64,000 nt of DNA from Brucella pseudogrignonensis (GTDB lineage: Bacteria; Pseudomonadota; Alphaproteobacteria; Rhizobiales; Rhizobiaceae), in assembly GCF_002252525.1 (NCBI RefSeq), contig NZ_NNRM01000020.1:1-64000 (forward strand), in the 5' to 3' direction. Below the pieces are notes generated by a model, which worked only from the letters and a program-made list of their open reading frames with translations, was not told the origin of the DNA and did no database searches. Below are positions 51,829-61,196 of this stretch, one piece after another. Made by a program: the position numbers and the translations under genes. Positions within the stretch are counted from its first letter, which is position 1; each line of letters opens with the position of its first letter.

Positions 51829-52890
51829 ATGGCTTTTCTTAATCTCAAGCACCTGAAAAAGAGCTTCGGCGCCACTACCGTCGTCCACGATTTCAACCTC
51901 GCTGTCGAAAAGGGCGAATTCGTTTCCTTCCTCGGCCCATCGGGCTGCGGCAAGACCACGGTTCTGCGTATGATTGCGGGCTTTGAAAGTGCCGATCAGG
52001 GCGCAATTGAAATCGATGGCAAAGATGTTGTCGATCTCAAGCCAAACCAGCGCAATATCGGCATGGTCTTTCAGGCCTATGCGCTGTTTCCGAACATGAC
52101 CGTTGCCCAGAACGTGGCATTCGGTCTGCGGGTTTCGGGCAAGTCGAAGGCCGAAATCGACGCGACGGTCAAGGAAATGCTCAGCCTCATCAAGCTTGAG
52201 CATCTTGCGGATCGTTATCCTTATCAGATGTCCGGCGGCCAGCAGCAGCGTGTGGCCTTGGCCCGTGCGCTTGCAACCAAGCCGCAAGTGCTTCTGCTTG
52301 ATGAGCCGCTTTCGGCACTTGATGCGAAGATCCGTATCTCGCTGCGTCAGGAAATCCGTGCAATCCAGCAGAAGCTCGGCATCACCACGGTTTTCGTAAC
52401 GCACGATCAGGAAGAAGCATTGTCGATCTCTGATCGTATCGTCGTCATGCATGAAGGCCGGGCTGATCAGATCGGAACACCGTTCGACATCTATAACCGT
52501 CCTGCATCGCGCTTTGTTGCCTCCTTCGTTGGCACGCTCAACATGCTTGAAGCATCGGTTGCCGAACCGGGCCAGAACAGCATCGACCTCGACGGTCGCA
52601 CGATCAAGGTGAATGAAGAGCTCAGCCATCACCAGAAGGGCAAGGCGATCACACTCGCACTGCGTCCGGAAGCGGTCAGCATGGAAGCGCGCAAGAGCCA
52701 CGACACTTCGCTCGATGCGACCATCGAGGATGTGCACTTCCTCGGTTCGGTTATTCGTACGCGTGTGGCACTTGGTAAGAACCAGTTGTCATTCGACACG
52801 TTCAACGACCCCACACAGCCACCGCCACAGCGCGGCGACAAAGTGACGGTGCATTTTGCATCGCATGATCTGCTCGTCTTGGCCGATTAA
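51829..52890 (+). CDS. ABC transporter ATPase (PotA-like)
   Basis: This importer ATPase is 353 aa. The Walker A motif GPSGCGKTT is at residues 36-44, MSGGQQQ at 134-140, and LLLDEPLSALDAK follows. A C-terminal TOBE-like regulatory domain spans about 250-350. The start ATG 51829 is 5 bp after the permease stop. It is the last gene of the operon, followed by a clear terminator. Confidence 0.92.
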   Translation: MAFLNLKHLKKSFGATTVVHDFNLAVEKGEFVSFLGPSGCGKTTVLRMIAGFESADQGAIEIDGKDVVDLKPNQRNIGMVFQAYALFPNMTVAQNVAFGLRVSGKSKAEIDATVKEMLSLIKLEHLADRYPYQMSGGQQQRVALARALATKPQVLLLDEPLSALDAKIRISLRQEIRAIQQKLGITTVFVTHDQEEALSISDRIVVMHEGRADQIGTPFDIYNRPASRFVASFVGTLNMLEASVAEPGQNSIDLDGRTIKVNEELSHHQKGKAITLALRPEAVSMEARKSHDTSLDATIEDVHFLGSVIRTRVALGKNQLSFDTFNDPTQPPPQRGDKVTVHFASHDLLVLAD

Positions 52891-52904
52891 GCTACATGAC
52901 ATGA

Positions 52905-52936
52905 CAAAAAGCCGCCCAAACGGGCGGCTTTTTTTG
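52905..52936 (+). terminator. Intrinsic terminator of the ABC importer operon
   Basis: AAAAAGCCGCCC pairs with GGGCGGCTTTTT around a 4-base loop, and the stem runs into TTTTTTT. It is near symmetrical, so it can also act on transcripts of gnd arriving from the right. Confidence 0.92.
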
Positions 52937-53013
52937 TGAAACTTGTGTTCCAGCGCTGTCAAGATTATGGCCCTTTTGTGATTATCCTCACTCAGGGCCA
53001 TAAGTTTAAGCTC

Positions 53014-54426
53014 TTAGTTGCCCCATGGACCGTGGAAGTCACCGTCCTTGTCAATGCGCTTGAAGCCGTGCGAGCCAAAGAAGTCGCGCTGACCCTGAAT
53101 GACATTGGCCGTACCCTGCGACTGCGTAAAGCTGTCGAAGTAGCTCAATGCCGAACCAAGTGCGGGAAGCGGCAGACCTGCAAGTGCTGCCTGTGCAACG
53201 ATCTTGCGAAGCCCCTTCGATGCCTTGCCCATGCGTTCAACAAAGGCAGGAACCAGCAGAAGGTTCTCGATTTCCTGGCCTTCAAAAGCCTGCGCAATAT
53301 CGTCGAGGAACAGCGAACGGATGATGCAGCCTTCGCGCCAGATGCGGGCGGTGGTTGCAAGCGGGATGTTCCAGCCATGTTCCTTGGACGCTGCGGCCAG
53401 AACGGCAAAGCCTTGTGCATAGGCAACGATCTTGCCAGCCAGCAGACCCTGCTCAAGGTCAGCAAGGAACTGCGCCTGATCAGCAATATCAAGCGTGCGT
53501 GGTGCAGGCTTATAGGCCTTTTCAGCGGCCTCACGTTCGGCTTTCAACGACGAAATCGAGCGTGCGTCAACGGCTGCTTCAATGCCGGTTGCAGGAACGC
53601 CGAGCATCTGTGCTTCAATCGCCGACCAACGGCCGGTGCCCTTCTGTCCAGCTTGATCGAGGATCATATCGACCATCGCCTTGCCGGTTTCAGGGTCAGT
53701 TGCCTTCAGAACTTTTGCTGTGATTTCAATAAGGTAGGAATTGAGCGGACCCGCATTCCACTTCTCGAACACATCACCGATTGCAGGCGCCGAAAGGCCG
53801 AGACCATCGCGCAGGATGCCGTAGATTTCGGCAATCATCTGCATATCTGCATATTCGATACCGTTGTGAACGGTCTTCACGAAATGGCCTGCGCCATCCG
53901 GGCCAACCAGCGCACAGCAAGGTTCGCCTTTATATTTTGCAGCCGCAGCCAAAAGGATTGGCGCGATGCGATCATAGGCTTCCTGCGTGCCGCCGACCAT
54001 CATCGACGGTCCGTTGCGCGCGCCTTCTGCGCCACCCGATACACCCATGCCGACAAAGGTTGGATCGTTCGGGCCAAGTGCCTTCAGACGACGCATCGTG
54101 TCGCGATAGTCGGAGTTACCGGCGTCGATCATGATGTCGCCCTGCTCAAGATAAGCCTTGAGGCGGGTGGTTTCAGCGTCAACTGGTGCGCCAGCCTTGA
54201 TCAGGAAGATGATTGGGCGTGGCTTGCGGATATTGTCAGCCAGTTCTTCAAAAGTGGCGCAAGGGATAATCTTGTCACGCAGCGCGCCAGCTTTTTCGAT
54301 GAATGCTTGCAGGACGGGCTCGTCGCGGTCATAGACGGCTACCGTGTAGCCCTTCTCGGCGATGTTCAGCGCAAGGTTCGAACCCATCACGCCGAGGCCG
54401 ACCATTCCGATATCTGCTTTTTCCAT
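53014..54426 (-). CDS. gnd: 6-phosphogluconate dehydrogenase (decarboxylating)
   Basis: This oxidises 6-phosphogluconate to ribulose 5-phosphate with NADP, 470 aa. The dinucleotide motif GLGVMGSNLALNIAEKGY is at residues 8-25. Substrate motifs are IDAGNSDYRDT and GHFVKTVHNGIEY, whose lysine is catalytic. The length is that of the common bacterial type. AGGG precedes the ATG. It is transcribed alone and converges on the ABC operon. Confidence 0.97.
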   Translation of the reverse strand: MEKADIGMVGLGVMGSNLALNIAEKGYTVAVYDRDEPVLQAFIEKAGALRDKIIPCATFEELADNIRKPRPIIFLIKAGAPVDAETTRLKAYLEQGDIMIDAGNSDYRDTMRRLKALGPNDPTFVGMGVSGGAEGARNGPSMMVGGTQEAYDRIAPILLAAAAKYKGEPCCALVGPDGAGHFVKTVHNGIEYADMQMIAEIYGILRDGLGLSAPAIGDVFEKWNAGPLNSYLIEITAKVLKATDPETGKAMVDMILDQAGQKGTGRWSAIEAQMLGVPATGIEAAVDARSISSLKAEREAAEKAYKPAPRTLDIADQAQFLADLEQGLLAGKIVAYAQGFAVLAAASKEHGWNIPLATTARIWREGCIIRSLFLDDIAQAFEGQEIENLLLVPAFVERMGKASKGLRKIVAQAALAGLPLPALGSALSYFDSFTQSQGTANVIQGQRDFFGSHGFKRIDKDGDFHGPWGN

Positions 54427-54620
54427 TTTTTGCCCTTTTGAAACACAGCCAACTGGCTTGTCATACAGAAATAGAGAGCCGACAGACTGGACTGTCTTAG
54501 CTGCTGCTGTCGCAGTATTTAGCGCCAGCGCGTACAGTCTGTATCCTATTGTTGGATGATCTAGGGCATATGACGCAAATTTGATAGGCCTTTTTCTAAA
54601 ATACTAACCGATTTAAATGC

Positions 54621-55163
54621 TCAAACACGCTCCAGTTTCACATGTGGCAACGGTGGCAGTTCAATCTCGATATTATCACCAGCCTGCACATTTCCGCCCG
54701 CAATAACGATCGACATGACGCCTGCTTTGCGCACCAGTTCGCCGTCTTCCGTTTTATCGAGGACAGCACCAAGAAGCCCCTTTTCAAAGCTTTCAATCTG
54801 CGAACATGGATTACGCAGGCCGGTGAGTTCGAGAACAACATCGGACCCGATTTTGAGGATGGCCGACTTGGGCAACGCTAACAGGTCAATCCCGCGCGTG
54901 GTAATGTTTTCACCCAGCTGCGCGGGCGCAATGTCAAAGCCCTTCTCGGTGAGCTCATCGAAAAGCTCCGCCTGAATAAGATGAACCTGACGCAAGTTCG
55001 GCTGAGTCGGATCGACCTTTACGCGTGAACGATGTTTGACGGTAACACCCTTATGCGCGTCGCCTTCAACGCCCTGGCCTGCAACAATGCTTATCTCTGA
55101 AACCAGCTGTTTCGAGAAACGGTGCTCGGCGTCGCGCGCAACGGCTACAACAATTCCACCCAT
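54621..55163 (-). CDS. MOSC-domain protein
   Basis: This is a stand-alone MOSC domain of 180 aa, with RQVHLIQAELFDELTEKGFD and GENITTRGIDLLALPK followed by LTGLRNPCSQIESF, which carries the conserved Cys. MOSC proteins handle the molybdenum cofactor or detoxify N-hydroxylated compounds. The start ATG 55163 (MGGIVVAVARD) has AAGG upstream; the frame to 55253 is rejected. It diverges from the 55284 gene. Confidence 0.88.
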   Translation of the reverse strand: MGGIVVAVARDAEHRFSKQLVSEISIVAGQGVEGDAHKGVTVKHRSRVKVDPTQPNLRQVHLIQAELFDELTEKGFDIAPAQLGENITTRGIDLLALPKSAILKIGSDVVLELTGLRNPCSQIESFEKGLLGAVLDKTEDGELVRKAGVMSIVIAGGNVQAGDNIEIELPPLPHVKLERV

Positions 55164-55283
55164 ATTTTTACCTTGATTGCATGAAGAAGGACGCGGCAGG
55201 CAAAGCCGGTCGTAATCCCGCATATCATGCGATATACAACAGATGGATGACAAGGGTATCGCGAAGGGGTTGGCGGTAAAACC

Positions 55284-56339
55284 ATGACGAGTAAGCAGCG
55301 CGACGGCAAGGATTTTCGCTGGGGTATCTGGGGTACAGGCACGATTGCCAACGCCTTTGCAGCCGATATTCAGGCAAGCGGCAACATGCGCGTGACGGCA
55401 GTCTGTTCACGCTCGATGGAGAGTGCGACAAGCTTCAAAACCCGCATCGGCGCGGACAATGCCTTTGATGATGCCGCTGCATTTCTCAACAGCGCTGATA
55501 TCGATGCCGTTTACATTGCCACACCCAATGCCATGCATGTGCCGCAGACATTGCAGGCAATCGCCGCAGGCAAAGCGTGTCTGACGGAAAAGCCGCTGAC
55601 GCTCGACGCAGACGGCGCCAACCGGATTGCAGCCGCAAGCAGGGCGCATAATGTCTTTGCCATGGAAGCGATGTGGAGCCGGTTCCTTCCGGCGATTCAT
55701 GCCACCCGTGAGCATATCAAAAGCGGTCGCATCGGGACGGTAAAGCGTATCGAAGCGGACCTCTCCTATTTCCGTGCGGAAGATCCGCAAAGCCGGTTTT
55801 TCAATCCGGCACTTGGCGGCGGTGCTGCCTTCGATCTCGGCGTCTATCCGGTTTCGCTTGCGCTGAGTTTGCTCGGCCTGCCCGACGCTGTCAGCGGACG
55901 CTGGACCAAGGCCAAAAGCGGCGTCGATATGCGAACTGAAATCACGCTCACATATGCAAATGCCACAGCTGAGCTCTCATGCGGCTTTGATCGGGATGGT
56001 CAAAACCAGATGCTGATTGAAGGCACAAACGGTGCGATCCTCATTCACGCACCGTTTCTGAAAGCACAGCGTCTGACGATTTTTTCCGCTAATGTGCTTA
56101 ATTCAGTCCTTGGTCCGAAAGGACCGGGCGGGTTGATTGGCAAGGTTCTGAACCGCCTGCCTTTGCCCGGCAGAACGGTTGAACAGCACGCTTTTGCTGG
56201 AAACGGATTGCAGTTTCAGGCGCAAGCCGTGCGCGATGCCTTGACACGCGGCGAGATTTCAAGCCCGATCATGCCGCTTGAACACAGTGCTACGGTGGCA
56301 AACATCGTCAGCACTGTGCTTAGTAAGCAACCTGATTAG
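55284..56339 (+). CDS. Gfo/Idh/MocA-family sugar oxidoreductase 1
   Basis: This NAD(P)-dependent dehydrogenase is 351 aa. It has a Rossmann N-terminus (WGIWGTGTIANAFA), the family lysine motif EKPLTLD near residue 96, and a C-terminal alpha/beta substrate domain. It probably acts on a sugar, sugar alcohol or nucleotide sugar. Its stop codon overlaps that of the convergent homologue by 3 bp (TTAG at 56336-56339). Confidence 0.88.
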   Translation: MTSKQRDGKDFRWGIWGTGTIANAFAADIQASGNMRVTAVCSRSMESATSFKTRIGADNAFDDAAAFLNSADIDAVYIATPNAMHVPQTLQAIAAGKACLTEKPLTLDADGANRIAAASRAHNVFAMEAMWSRFLPAIHATREHIKSGRIGTVKRIEADLSYFRAEDPQSRFFNPALGGGAAFDLGVYPVSLALSLLGLPDAVSGRWTKAKSGVDMRTEITLTYANATAELSCGFDRDGQNQMLIEGTNGAILIHAPFLKAQRLTIFSANVLNSVLGPKGPGGLIGKVLNRLPLPGRTVEQHAFAGNGLQFQAQAVRDALTRGEISSPIMPLEHSATVANIVSTVLSKQPD

Positions 56340-57472
56340 AAGCTGCTCTGAACCTTATAGGGTGCAGCGTTTTCGCCAGCATTATTGAGCGCGAGGGCTA
56401 CTTCGGTGATGTGCAGGGCCACCGCACCGGAGAAAAAGGCCGTCTTACCGGTTTCAATGGCGCGCGCCTGATCAGCCACGCCACGCATAAAATCGATCTG
56501 CGATGGGAATGACGGCAGGCTTAGCGCAGCGCCTTTTGGATAGGCGAGCTTGCTGCCAACAGCCGGTTTCCATGGCAAAGTCTTGCCAAGCTTTGCTTCC
56601 ACGCGACCAAAGACGCGTGACAGGATAGAACGCTTTCTGGTGGTCGATTCAAGCCGCACAGCAGAACGGTTATCCCAAAGATCATCGACGGTGATGGAAC
56701 CCTTGTCGGCCACGATTGTCAGGCTGCGATCCTTCGGCATTGCAAGGCCGGACGTCAGACGCGCAACAAGACCGGATTTGAAACGCAGGCAACCGACGGA
56801 GAAATCCGGTGCCATGTGCAGATGCTCCGTTCCCGGTCCCTTGTTCTGGAAGGTGATCGAGGAGAAGGCGGTTACGCTTTCAACGGGGCCGAAAAGCGAC
56901 ACGAGCCATGACAGTGCATAACCTGCATGTTCCAGCGTGCAACCAATCTCAAACTCATGCAGACCCGGCCAAGGCGCGCCCGATTGCGACCGCCATGTCG
57001 CCCATTTATCGCGAAAAACCGGGCCGTCTTCCATTTCGGCATAGACCAGACGCGGCGTGCCGATCTCGCCTATGGATTGGGAGACCAGTTTCTGCGCGTC
57101 ACTCAGACCATTGGCCGGTGCGGCTGCCAGTGTCAGTCCGTTTGCGGCTGCAAACTCAACCAGCGCTTTGGCGTCGTTGAAATCCATCGCCAGCGGCTTT
57201 TCGGAATAGACATGCTTACCCGCCTCAAGAACGGCGCGTGAAATGGCATAATGACTTTCCGGCGTCGTCAGGTTGAGAACGATCTGCACGTCTTTATCGG
57301 CAAGAATTGCCTCAAAGCTTTCATAGGCGCGCACCTTATAATGCGCAGCAAACACCTTGAGCCGTTCAGCCGAGCGATCAAAGGCACCGAGCAGCTTCAA
57401 TTGCGGATAATTGCGCAGCGTGGTCATGTAGTAATCGGCGACGAAGCCTGTGCCAATGATCGCAATATTCAT
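56336..57472 (-). CDS. Gfo/Idh/MocA-family sugar oxidoreductase 2
   Basis: This 378-aa dehydrogenase has the Rossmann start IIGTGFVADYYMTTL and the lysine motif EKPLAMDFNDAK near residue 95. It is only distantly like the convergent gene at 55284. It lies 115 bp from the ExoQ-like gene in the same direction, with a mosaic repeat between them. A role in making a polysaccharide precursor is inferred from the neighbourhood. Confidence 0.87.
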   Translation of the reverse strand: MNIAIIGTGFVADYYMTTLRNYPQLKLLGAFDRSAERLKVFAAHYKVRAYESFEAILADKDVQIVLNLTTPESHYAISRAVLEAGKHVYSEKPLAMDFNDAKALVEFAAANGLTLAAAPANGLSDAQKLVSQSIGEIGTPRLVYAEMEDGPVFRDKWATWRSQSGAPWPGLHEFEIGCTLEHAGYALSWLVSLFGPVESVTAFSSITFQNKGPGTEHLHMAPDFSVGCLRFKSGLVARLTSGLAMPKDRSLTIVADKGSITVDDLWDNRSAVRLESTTRKRSILSRVFGRVEAKLGKTLPWKPAVGSKLAYPKGAALSLPSFPSQIDFMRGVADQARAIETGKTAFFSGAVALHITEVALALNNAGENAAPYKVQSSF

Positions 57473-57485
57473 GGATAACTCCGAT

Positions 57486-57590
57486 TAGAGCATTTCCAGC
57501 AAAAGTGCGAAGCGGTTTTGCTTAGGATAATGCGTAAAAACAAAAAGATAGAGCGGTTCCTACGATTCTCTTTCAACAGGAACTGCTCTA
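57486..57590. repeat. Mosaic repeat between oxidoreductase 2 and the ExoQ-like gene
   Basis: TAGAGCATTTCCAGCAAAAG starts an inverse copy of the 27446 module, followed by the hairpin TAGAGCGGTTCCT...AGGAACTGCTCTA. The final CTA is, on the minus strand, the TAG stop of the ExoQ-like gene. Confidence 0.85.
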
Positions 57591-58907
57591 GACAGACCGT
57601 TTTGGGATGGTGACTTTGGCCGTCATGCGCAGGCCAAAAATCGCAAAGATGAGCATGAGCCAGACCGGGTCCATGCGACGGAAAAAGAAGCTTTCCAGCA
57701 TCGCGTTGAGCGTGCCGAAGAACACAAACATCAGAAAGAAATCTGCCAGCAACAGGTTTTCGCGTGTCGGCCTGCACCGCATGTAGTTCACCAGCGGCAT
57801 GATGATAATGACGAAAACTGCGCAGATCAGACCGATAAGGCCCATTGAAAGCGTGATGTCGAGATAGCCATTGTGGCCATGCACGATGCCACGCACGTCC
57901 CAGTCGAGATAATAAGGATGGGCTGCTTCCTTGACGCGATCAGTGCCCCAGAAACTTTCATAGCCAAAGCCGATCCAAGGGCGGCTGTGCAGCGCCTCGA
58001 CGGCAAAAGCCCAGATTGATGTGCGTCCGGTAAAGGTTGGATCAACAGAGAATTTCAGGACGATCTGGTGCAGCGGCTCGAACAGAACCGTGCCGATGGT
58101 GAACAGCGCAAATACCACCTGAATGGCAAAGATCATGAGCGGTGCCAGTCCACGGATACCGAACACGCCCGGACCAATGACCAGAAGCATGGCGAAGGGA
58201 ACCAGAGCAACCGTGGTTTTTGAGCCGGTATGGGCCACGAAGAACAATGCCAACAAAGCAATAACCGCACCGCTGACCCGCCAACCGCGCCGCCACAGAT
58301 AGATGCCTCCAAAAGCGAAGAGCGCCATGACCGGCCCGGCGATGTTCTTGTGCGTGAAAACACCACGCCAGAGAAACGAATTCTGTGGCTCGCTCACATC
58401 AACGCCATGCGTGCCAAGATTAGGCAGCAGCACGACACCGGCATAAGAAACGACAATAACGATAGAGGCTACTGTGAGCAGCATCACGGAATAACCGTCA
58501 GCATCTTGTGGCAGGGCGAGAACTGCAACAATTGCCAGAACACCGATCAGTGTCAGCATGACCCCGCGAATGGCAGTTCCCGGATCGGGACTTACGAAAG
58601 CAGATGCCAACAACAAGCCAAACATGAGCAGCCAGCCAAGACTGACCAGCCGCATCAGTTTGCGCGGATCAGCAAACATGGCCAATGCAGCCAGTGCTAT
58701 TGCGCCAACGAGACCAAAGCCTAGCTGATTGACGGTGTCGCCCGCTTGCGGCCCATCGGGTGCGACGGGCATGGAAAACGGGCGGAATGAAATCAGCAGA
58801 ATGCAGAAAATAACCGTCGCGGTGACGAGCGCAATCTGGCGCATCGTCACCCGCATCGGATCGGACGAACCTGAACTAGTTCTTGTCCGGGTTGCGATAC
58901 TGCTCAT
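57588..58907 (-). CDS. ExoQ-like O-antigen ligase/polysaccharide polymerase
   Basis: This 439-aa membrane protein has about ten to eleven spans and a large periplasmic loop (PWIGFGYESFWGTDRVKEAA, then VHGHNGYLDITLSMG) typical of the Wzy_C/ExoQ family, which joins polysaccharide repeat units or ligates chains to lipid. The start at ATG 58907 overlaps the glycosyltransferase gene by 32 bp; ATG 58856 is an alternative without overlap. Its stop is supplied by the mosaic repeat. Confidence 0.87.
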   Translation of the reverse strand: MSSIATRTRTSSGSSDPMRVTMRQIALVTATVIFCILLISFRPFSMPVAPDGPQAGDTVNQLGFGLVGAIALAALAMFADPRKLMRLVSLGWLLMFGLLLASAFVSPDPGTAIRGVMLTLIGVLAIVAVLALPQDADGYSVMLLTVASIVIVVSYAGVVLLPNLGTHGVDVSEPQNSFLWRGVFTHKNIAGPVMALFAFGGIYLWRRGWRVSGAVIALLALFFVAHTGSKTTVALVPFAMLLVIGPGVFGIRGLAPLMIFAIQVVFALFTIGTVLFEPLHQIVLKFSVDPTFTGRTSIWAFAVEALHSRPWIGFGYESFWGTDRVKEAAHPYYLDWDVRGIVHGHNGYLDITLSMGLIGLICAVFVIIIMPLVNYMRCRPTRENLLLADFFLMFVFFGTLNAMLESFFFRRMDPVWLMLIFAIFGLRMTAKVTIPKRSV

Positions 58908-59868
58908 TCAGATATCCAAAATGGGCCATCACTCGGCCCAGACCGATATGGATGAAGTAGGTGCCGACAGGTGCAAAGCCAGCAGCAACACCTCTTCTGA
59001 CTGCCTTGATCGGCGAGTAAGCCAGCAGAGCAAGGCTCTTCAGGAACACGCGCACCTGACCGAAAGGCTCATCCTTGCGCTTGCGCTGTTCGATCAGCGT
59101 CGAAAGAACGCCGTTGCGCAGACCGCGTGATCTGATCCAGTCATTTTCCAGGCGGCGTGCAGGGATAGTTTCGCGCACAATGCCTTCCGCACACCAGGCA
59201 ACTTTGAAGCCCTTGGCGATTGAGCGGGACAGGAAGTCGGAATCGCCGCCGCCTGTGAAGTTGAACTTGAGATCCATAAACGGATAGCTATGGGCCTCAA
59301 GAACTGCGCGTGCGATCAGCAGATTACCCGAGGAGTAGATGATCGGAACCGGACCGGTCTTGGTATAATGCGGCAGGAAGACCGGGTGCTTTGCCCACTG
59401 TTCCGAATTTGGCTTTTCAAAAATCGGAAACTGTGGACCGCCAACGAGGCTAACGTCGTAACGCTCAGCGGTTGCAACCATGTTTTCGATCCAATCCGGA
59501 TCGGCCAACTCATCGTCATCGATGACAATGACATATTTGAAGTTTGGGAAAAATTTGGTCGCAGTCAACCAGCCAGCATTATAGGCATTGCAGTTGCCGC
59601 GGTGGGATTCACCAATCAGCATACCACGATATTTGCCGGCTTCGAAAAGCGGAGCGGCAACGGTTGCGCCTTCCTTCTTTTCGGTTTCGTTCTCGATCAC
59701 GACAACCGCCCATTTGCGCTTGGTTGTCTGCGCATTCAGCGTGTCGAGTGTGCGTATCAGGTGCTCTGGCCGCTTGAATGTCGGGAGCGAAACGACGATG
59801 TCGATCTCGTCATAGGGAAGACCAGGCGTTTTAGCGATTACTTCAATATGATCCGGTAAATCTGGCAT
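58876..59868 (-). CDS. Family 2 glycosyltransferase (ExoM-like)
   Basis: This inverting glycosyltransferase of GT-A fold is 330 aa. The N-terminus has IVVSLPTFKRPEHLIRTLDT, and the metal/nucleotide motif is in VIVIDDDELADPDW (DDD near 118). A C-terminal amphipathic part may touch the membrane. The start ATG 59868 (MPDLPDHIEV) has GGAT upstream; the preceding GTG 59871 is also possible. It is upstream of and coupled to the ExoQ-like gene. Confidence 0.88.
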   Translation of the reverse strand: MPDLPDHIEVIAKTPGLPYDEIDIVVSLPTFKRPEHLIRTLDTLNAQTTKRKWAVVVIENETEKKEGATVAAPLFEAGKYRGMLIGESHRGNCNAYNAGWLTATKFFPNFKYVIVIDDDELADPDWIENMVATAERYDVSLVGGPQFPIFEKPNSEQWAKHPVFLPHYTKTGPVPIIYSSGNLLIARAVLEAHSYPFMDLKFNFTGGGDSDFLSRSIAKGFKVAWCAEGIVRETIPARRLENDWIRSRGLRNGVLSTLIEQRKRKDEPFGQVRVFLKSLALLAYSPIKAVRRGVAAGFAPVGTYFIHIGLGRVMAHFGYLNEQYRNPDKN

Positions 59869-60006
59869 CACAGCATCCGATTATTTCTAGGATTTAGGTT
59901 TTTATGTTTATCTTTCCACTATTGATAAACGCTTAAAGAAAAGTTCACCGCATGGCTGTAGACACTAGCTTCAATAAACATTCATTAAGAGCCGTCAGGA
60001 GTTGAA

Positions 60007-61194
60007 TTGCAACCGTTTCGTCTTGTCTTCGTGACATCGCTTGTTCCGCATGCAGTCGCCTCAACAGGTTATGAAGTCGCGAATGCCGCGGTTATTGATG
60101 GGCTTCGCCGTGCTGGCGCGCATGTGACCGTTCTGGGCTTTACATGGCCGGGCCACAAGGCTGCGGAAGACAAGGACACAATTGTACTTGGCGAAGTCGA
60201 AGTCCGCACTGAAGGTGCGGGCATCAAGCGCAAGATCGGATGGGTGCTTAAATCTTTCCTGACCGGCCTCACAGTTTCCTCGGCAAAGTTACGGGTGATC
60301 CCGGCAATCGAATTGCACAATGCGATCACCGAACTTGGTGAATTCGATGCTTACGTGCTCAATGGCGTTACTCTACCAGGCGCATTTGAAGGAATTTTTA
60401 AGGACAAGCCGTCGCTTTTCGTTGCCCACAACGTCGAGTATCGCTCGGCAGAGGAAAACGCGGCCGATGCCAAAGGCAAGGTTCAGAAATTTCTGTTTGG
60501 CCGCGAGGCGCGCATTCTCAAAAAGTTAGAAAACCGGCTTTGCAAACAGGCGAGCTTTGTCTTCACTTTTGCGGAAGATGACGGCCCGGCGCTGGACCTC
60601 AACAACGACAAGTTTGCGACCCTGCCCCTCGTAATGCCCGGCAATAGCCAGACCGTAAAGCCAGAAGCAACCAAATATGATCTTACGCTGATCGGCACAT
60701 GGACATGGCATCCGAACCGCATTGGCCTTGAATGGTTCCTGCGTGAGGTAAAGCCGCTTCTGCCAAAGGATGTCTCAATCGCCATCGCCGGAAACACGCC
60801 GGCTGATCTGATTGCAGCATGGCCAGGCGTGAATTTTCTCGGCAAAGTGCCGGATGCCACAGCCTTTGTCGAAAGCGGCAAGCTGATACCGCTTATCAGC
60901 CGTGCTGGCACAGGCGTACAGCTTAAAACCATAGAGACATTCGAGTTGGGCAAGCCAAGTGTCGCGACCGCGCATTCTGTTCGCGGCATTGGCAATATTC
61001 CAGCGAACTGCACAATCGCCGACAAGCCTGCAGAATTTGCCGCAGCCATCGTGGAACGTCTCAAAGCGATCAACGAAGGTGACGATCAAAGACTTGATGG
61101 CAAAGCCTTCAAACAGGCACAAATCGCAGGCATGGACAGCGCTATCGCCCGAGGCTTAAAGAAACTTCAGGACGTTACAGGAAAAGCAGACTGA
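60007..61194 (+). CDS. Group 1 glycosyltransferase
   Basis: This GT-B glycosyltransferase is 395 aa. The donor-side domain contains LTLIGTWTWHPNRIGLEWFL and LIPLISRAGTGVQLKTIETF, with the conserved E-x7-E region. The start is TTG 60007, supported by AGGAG 6 bases upstream; no ATG is near. It is first of three plus-strand genes (60007-61197-61958). Confidence 0.87.
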   Translation: MQPFRLVFVTSLVPHAVASTGYEVANAAVIDGLRRAGAHVTVLGFTWPGHKAAEDKDTIVLGEVEVRTEGAGIKRKIGWVLKSFLTGLTVSSAKLRVIPAIELHNAITELGEFDAYVLNGVTLPGAFEGIFKDKPSLFVAHNVEYRSAEENAADAKGKVQKFLFGREARILKKLENRLCKQASFVFTFAEDDGPALDLNNDKFATLPLVMPGNSQTVKPEATKYDLTLIGTWTWHPNRIGLEWFLREVKPLLPKDVSIAIAGNTPADLIAAWPGVNFLGKVPDATAFVESGKLIPLISRAGTGVQLKTIETFELGKPSVATAHSVRGIGNIPANCTIADKPAEFAAAIVERLKAINEGDDQRLDGKAFKQAQIAGMDSAIARGLKKLQDVTGKAD

Positions 61195-61196
61195 AT

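Noticed and set aside
51715-52737. 340-codon open frame on the minus strand
   Set aside because: It is antisense to the ABC ATPase gene, which has complete Walker and signature motifs.
52936-54441. 501-codon open frame on the plus strand
   Set aside because: It lies fully antisense to gnd, has Cys/Arg-rich low-likelihood composition and matches no family. It arises because gnd codon choice leaves few stops on the other strand.
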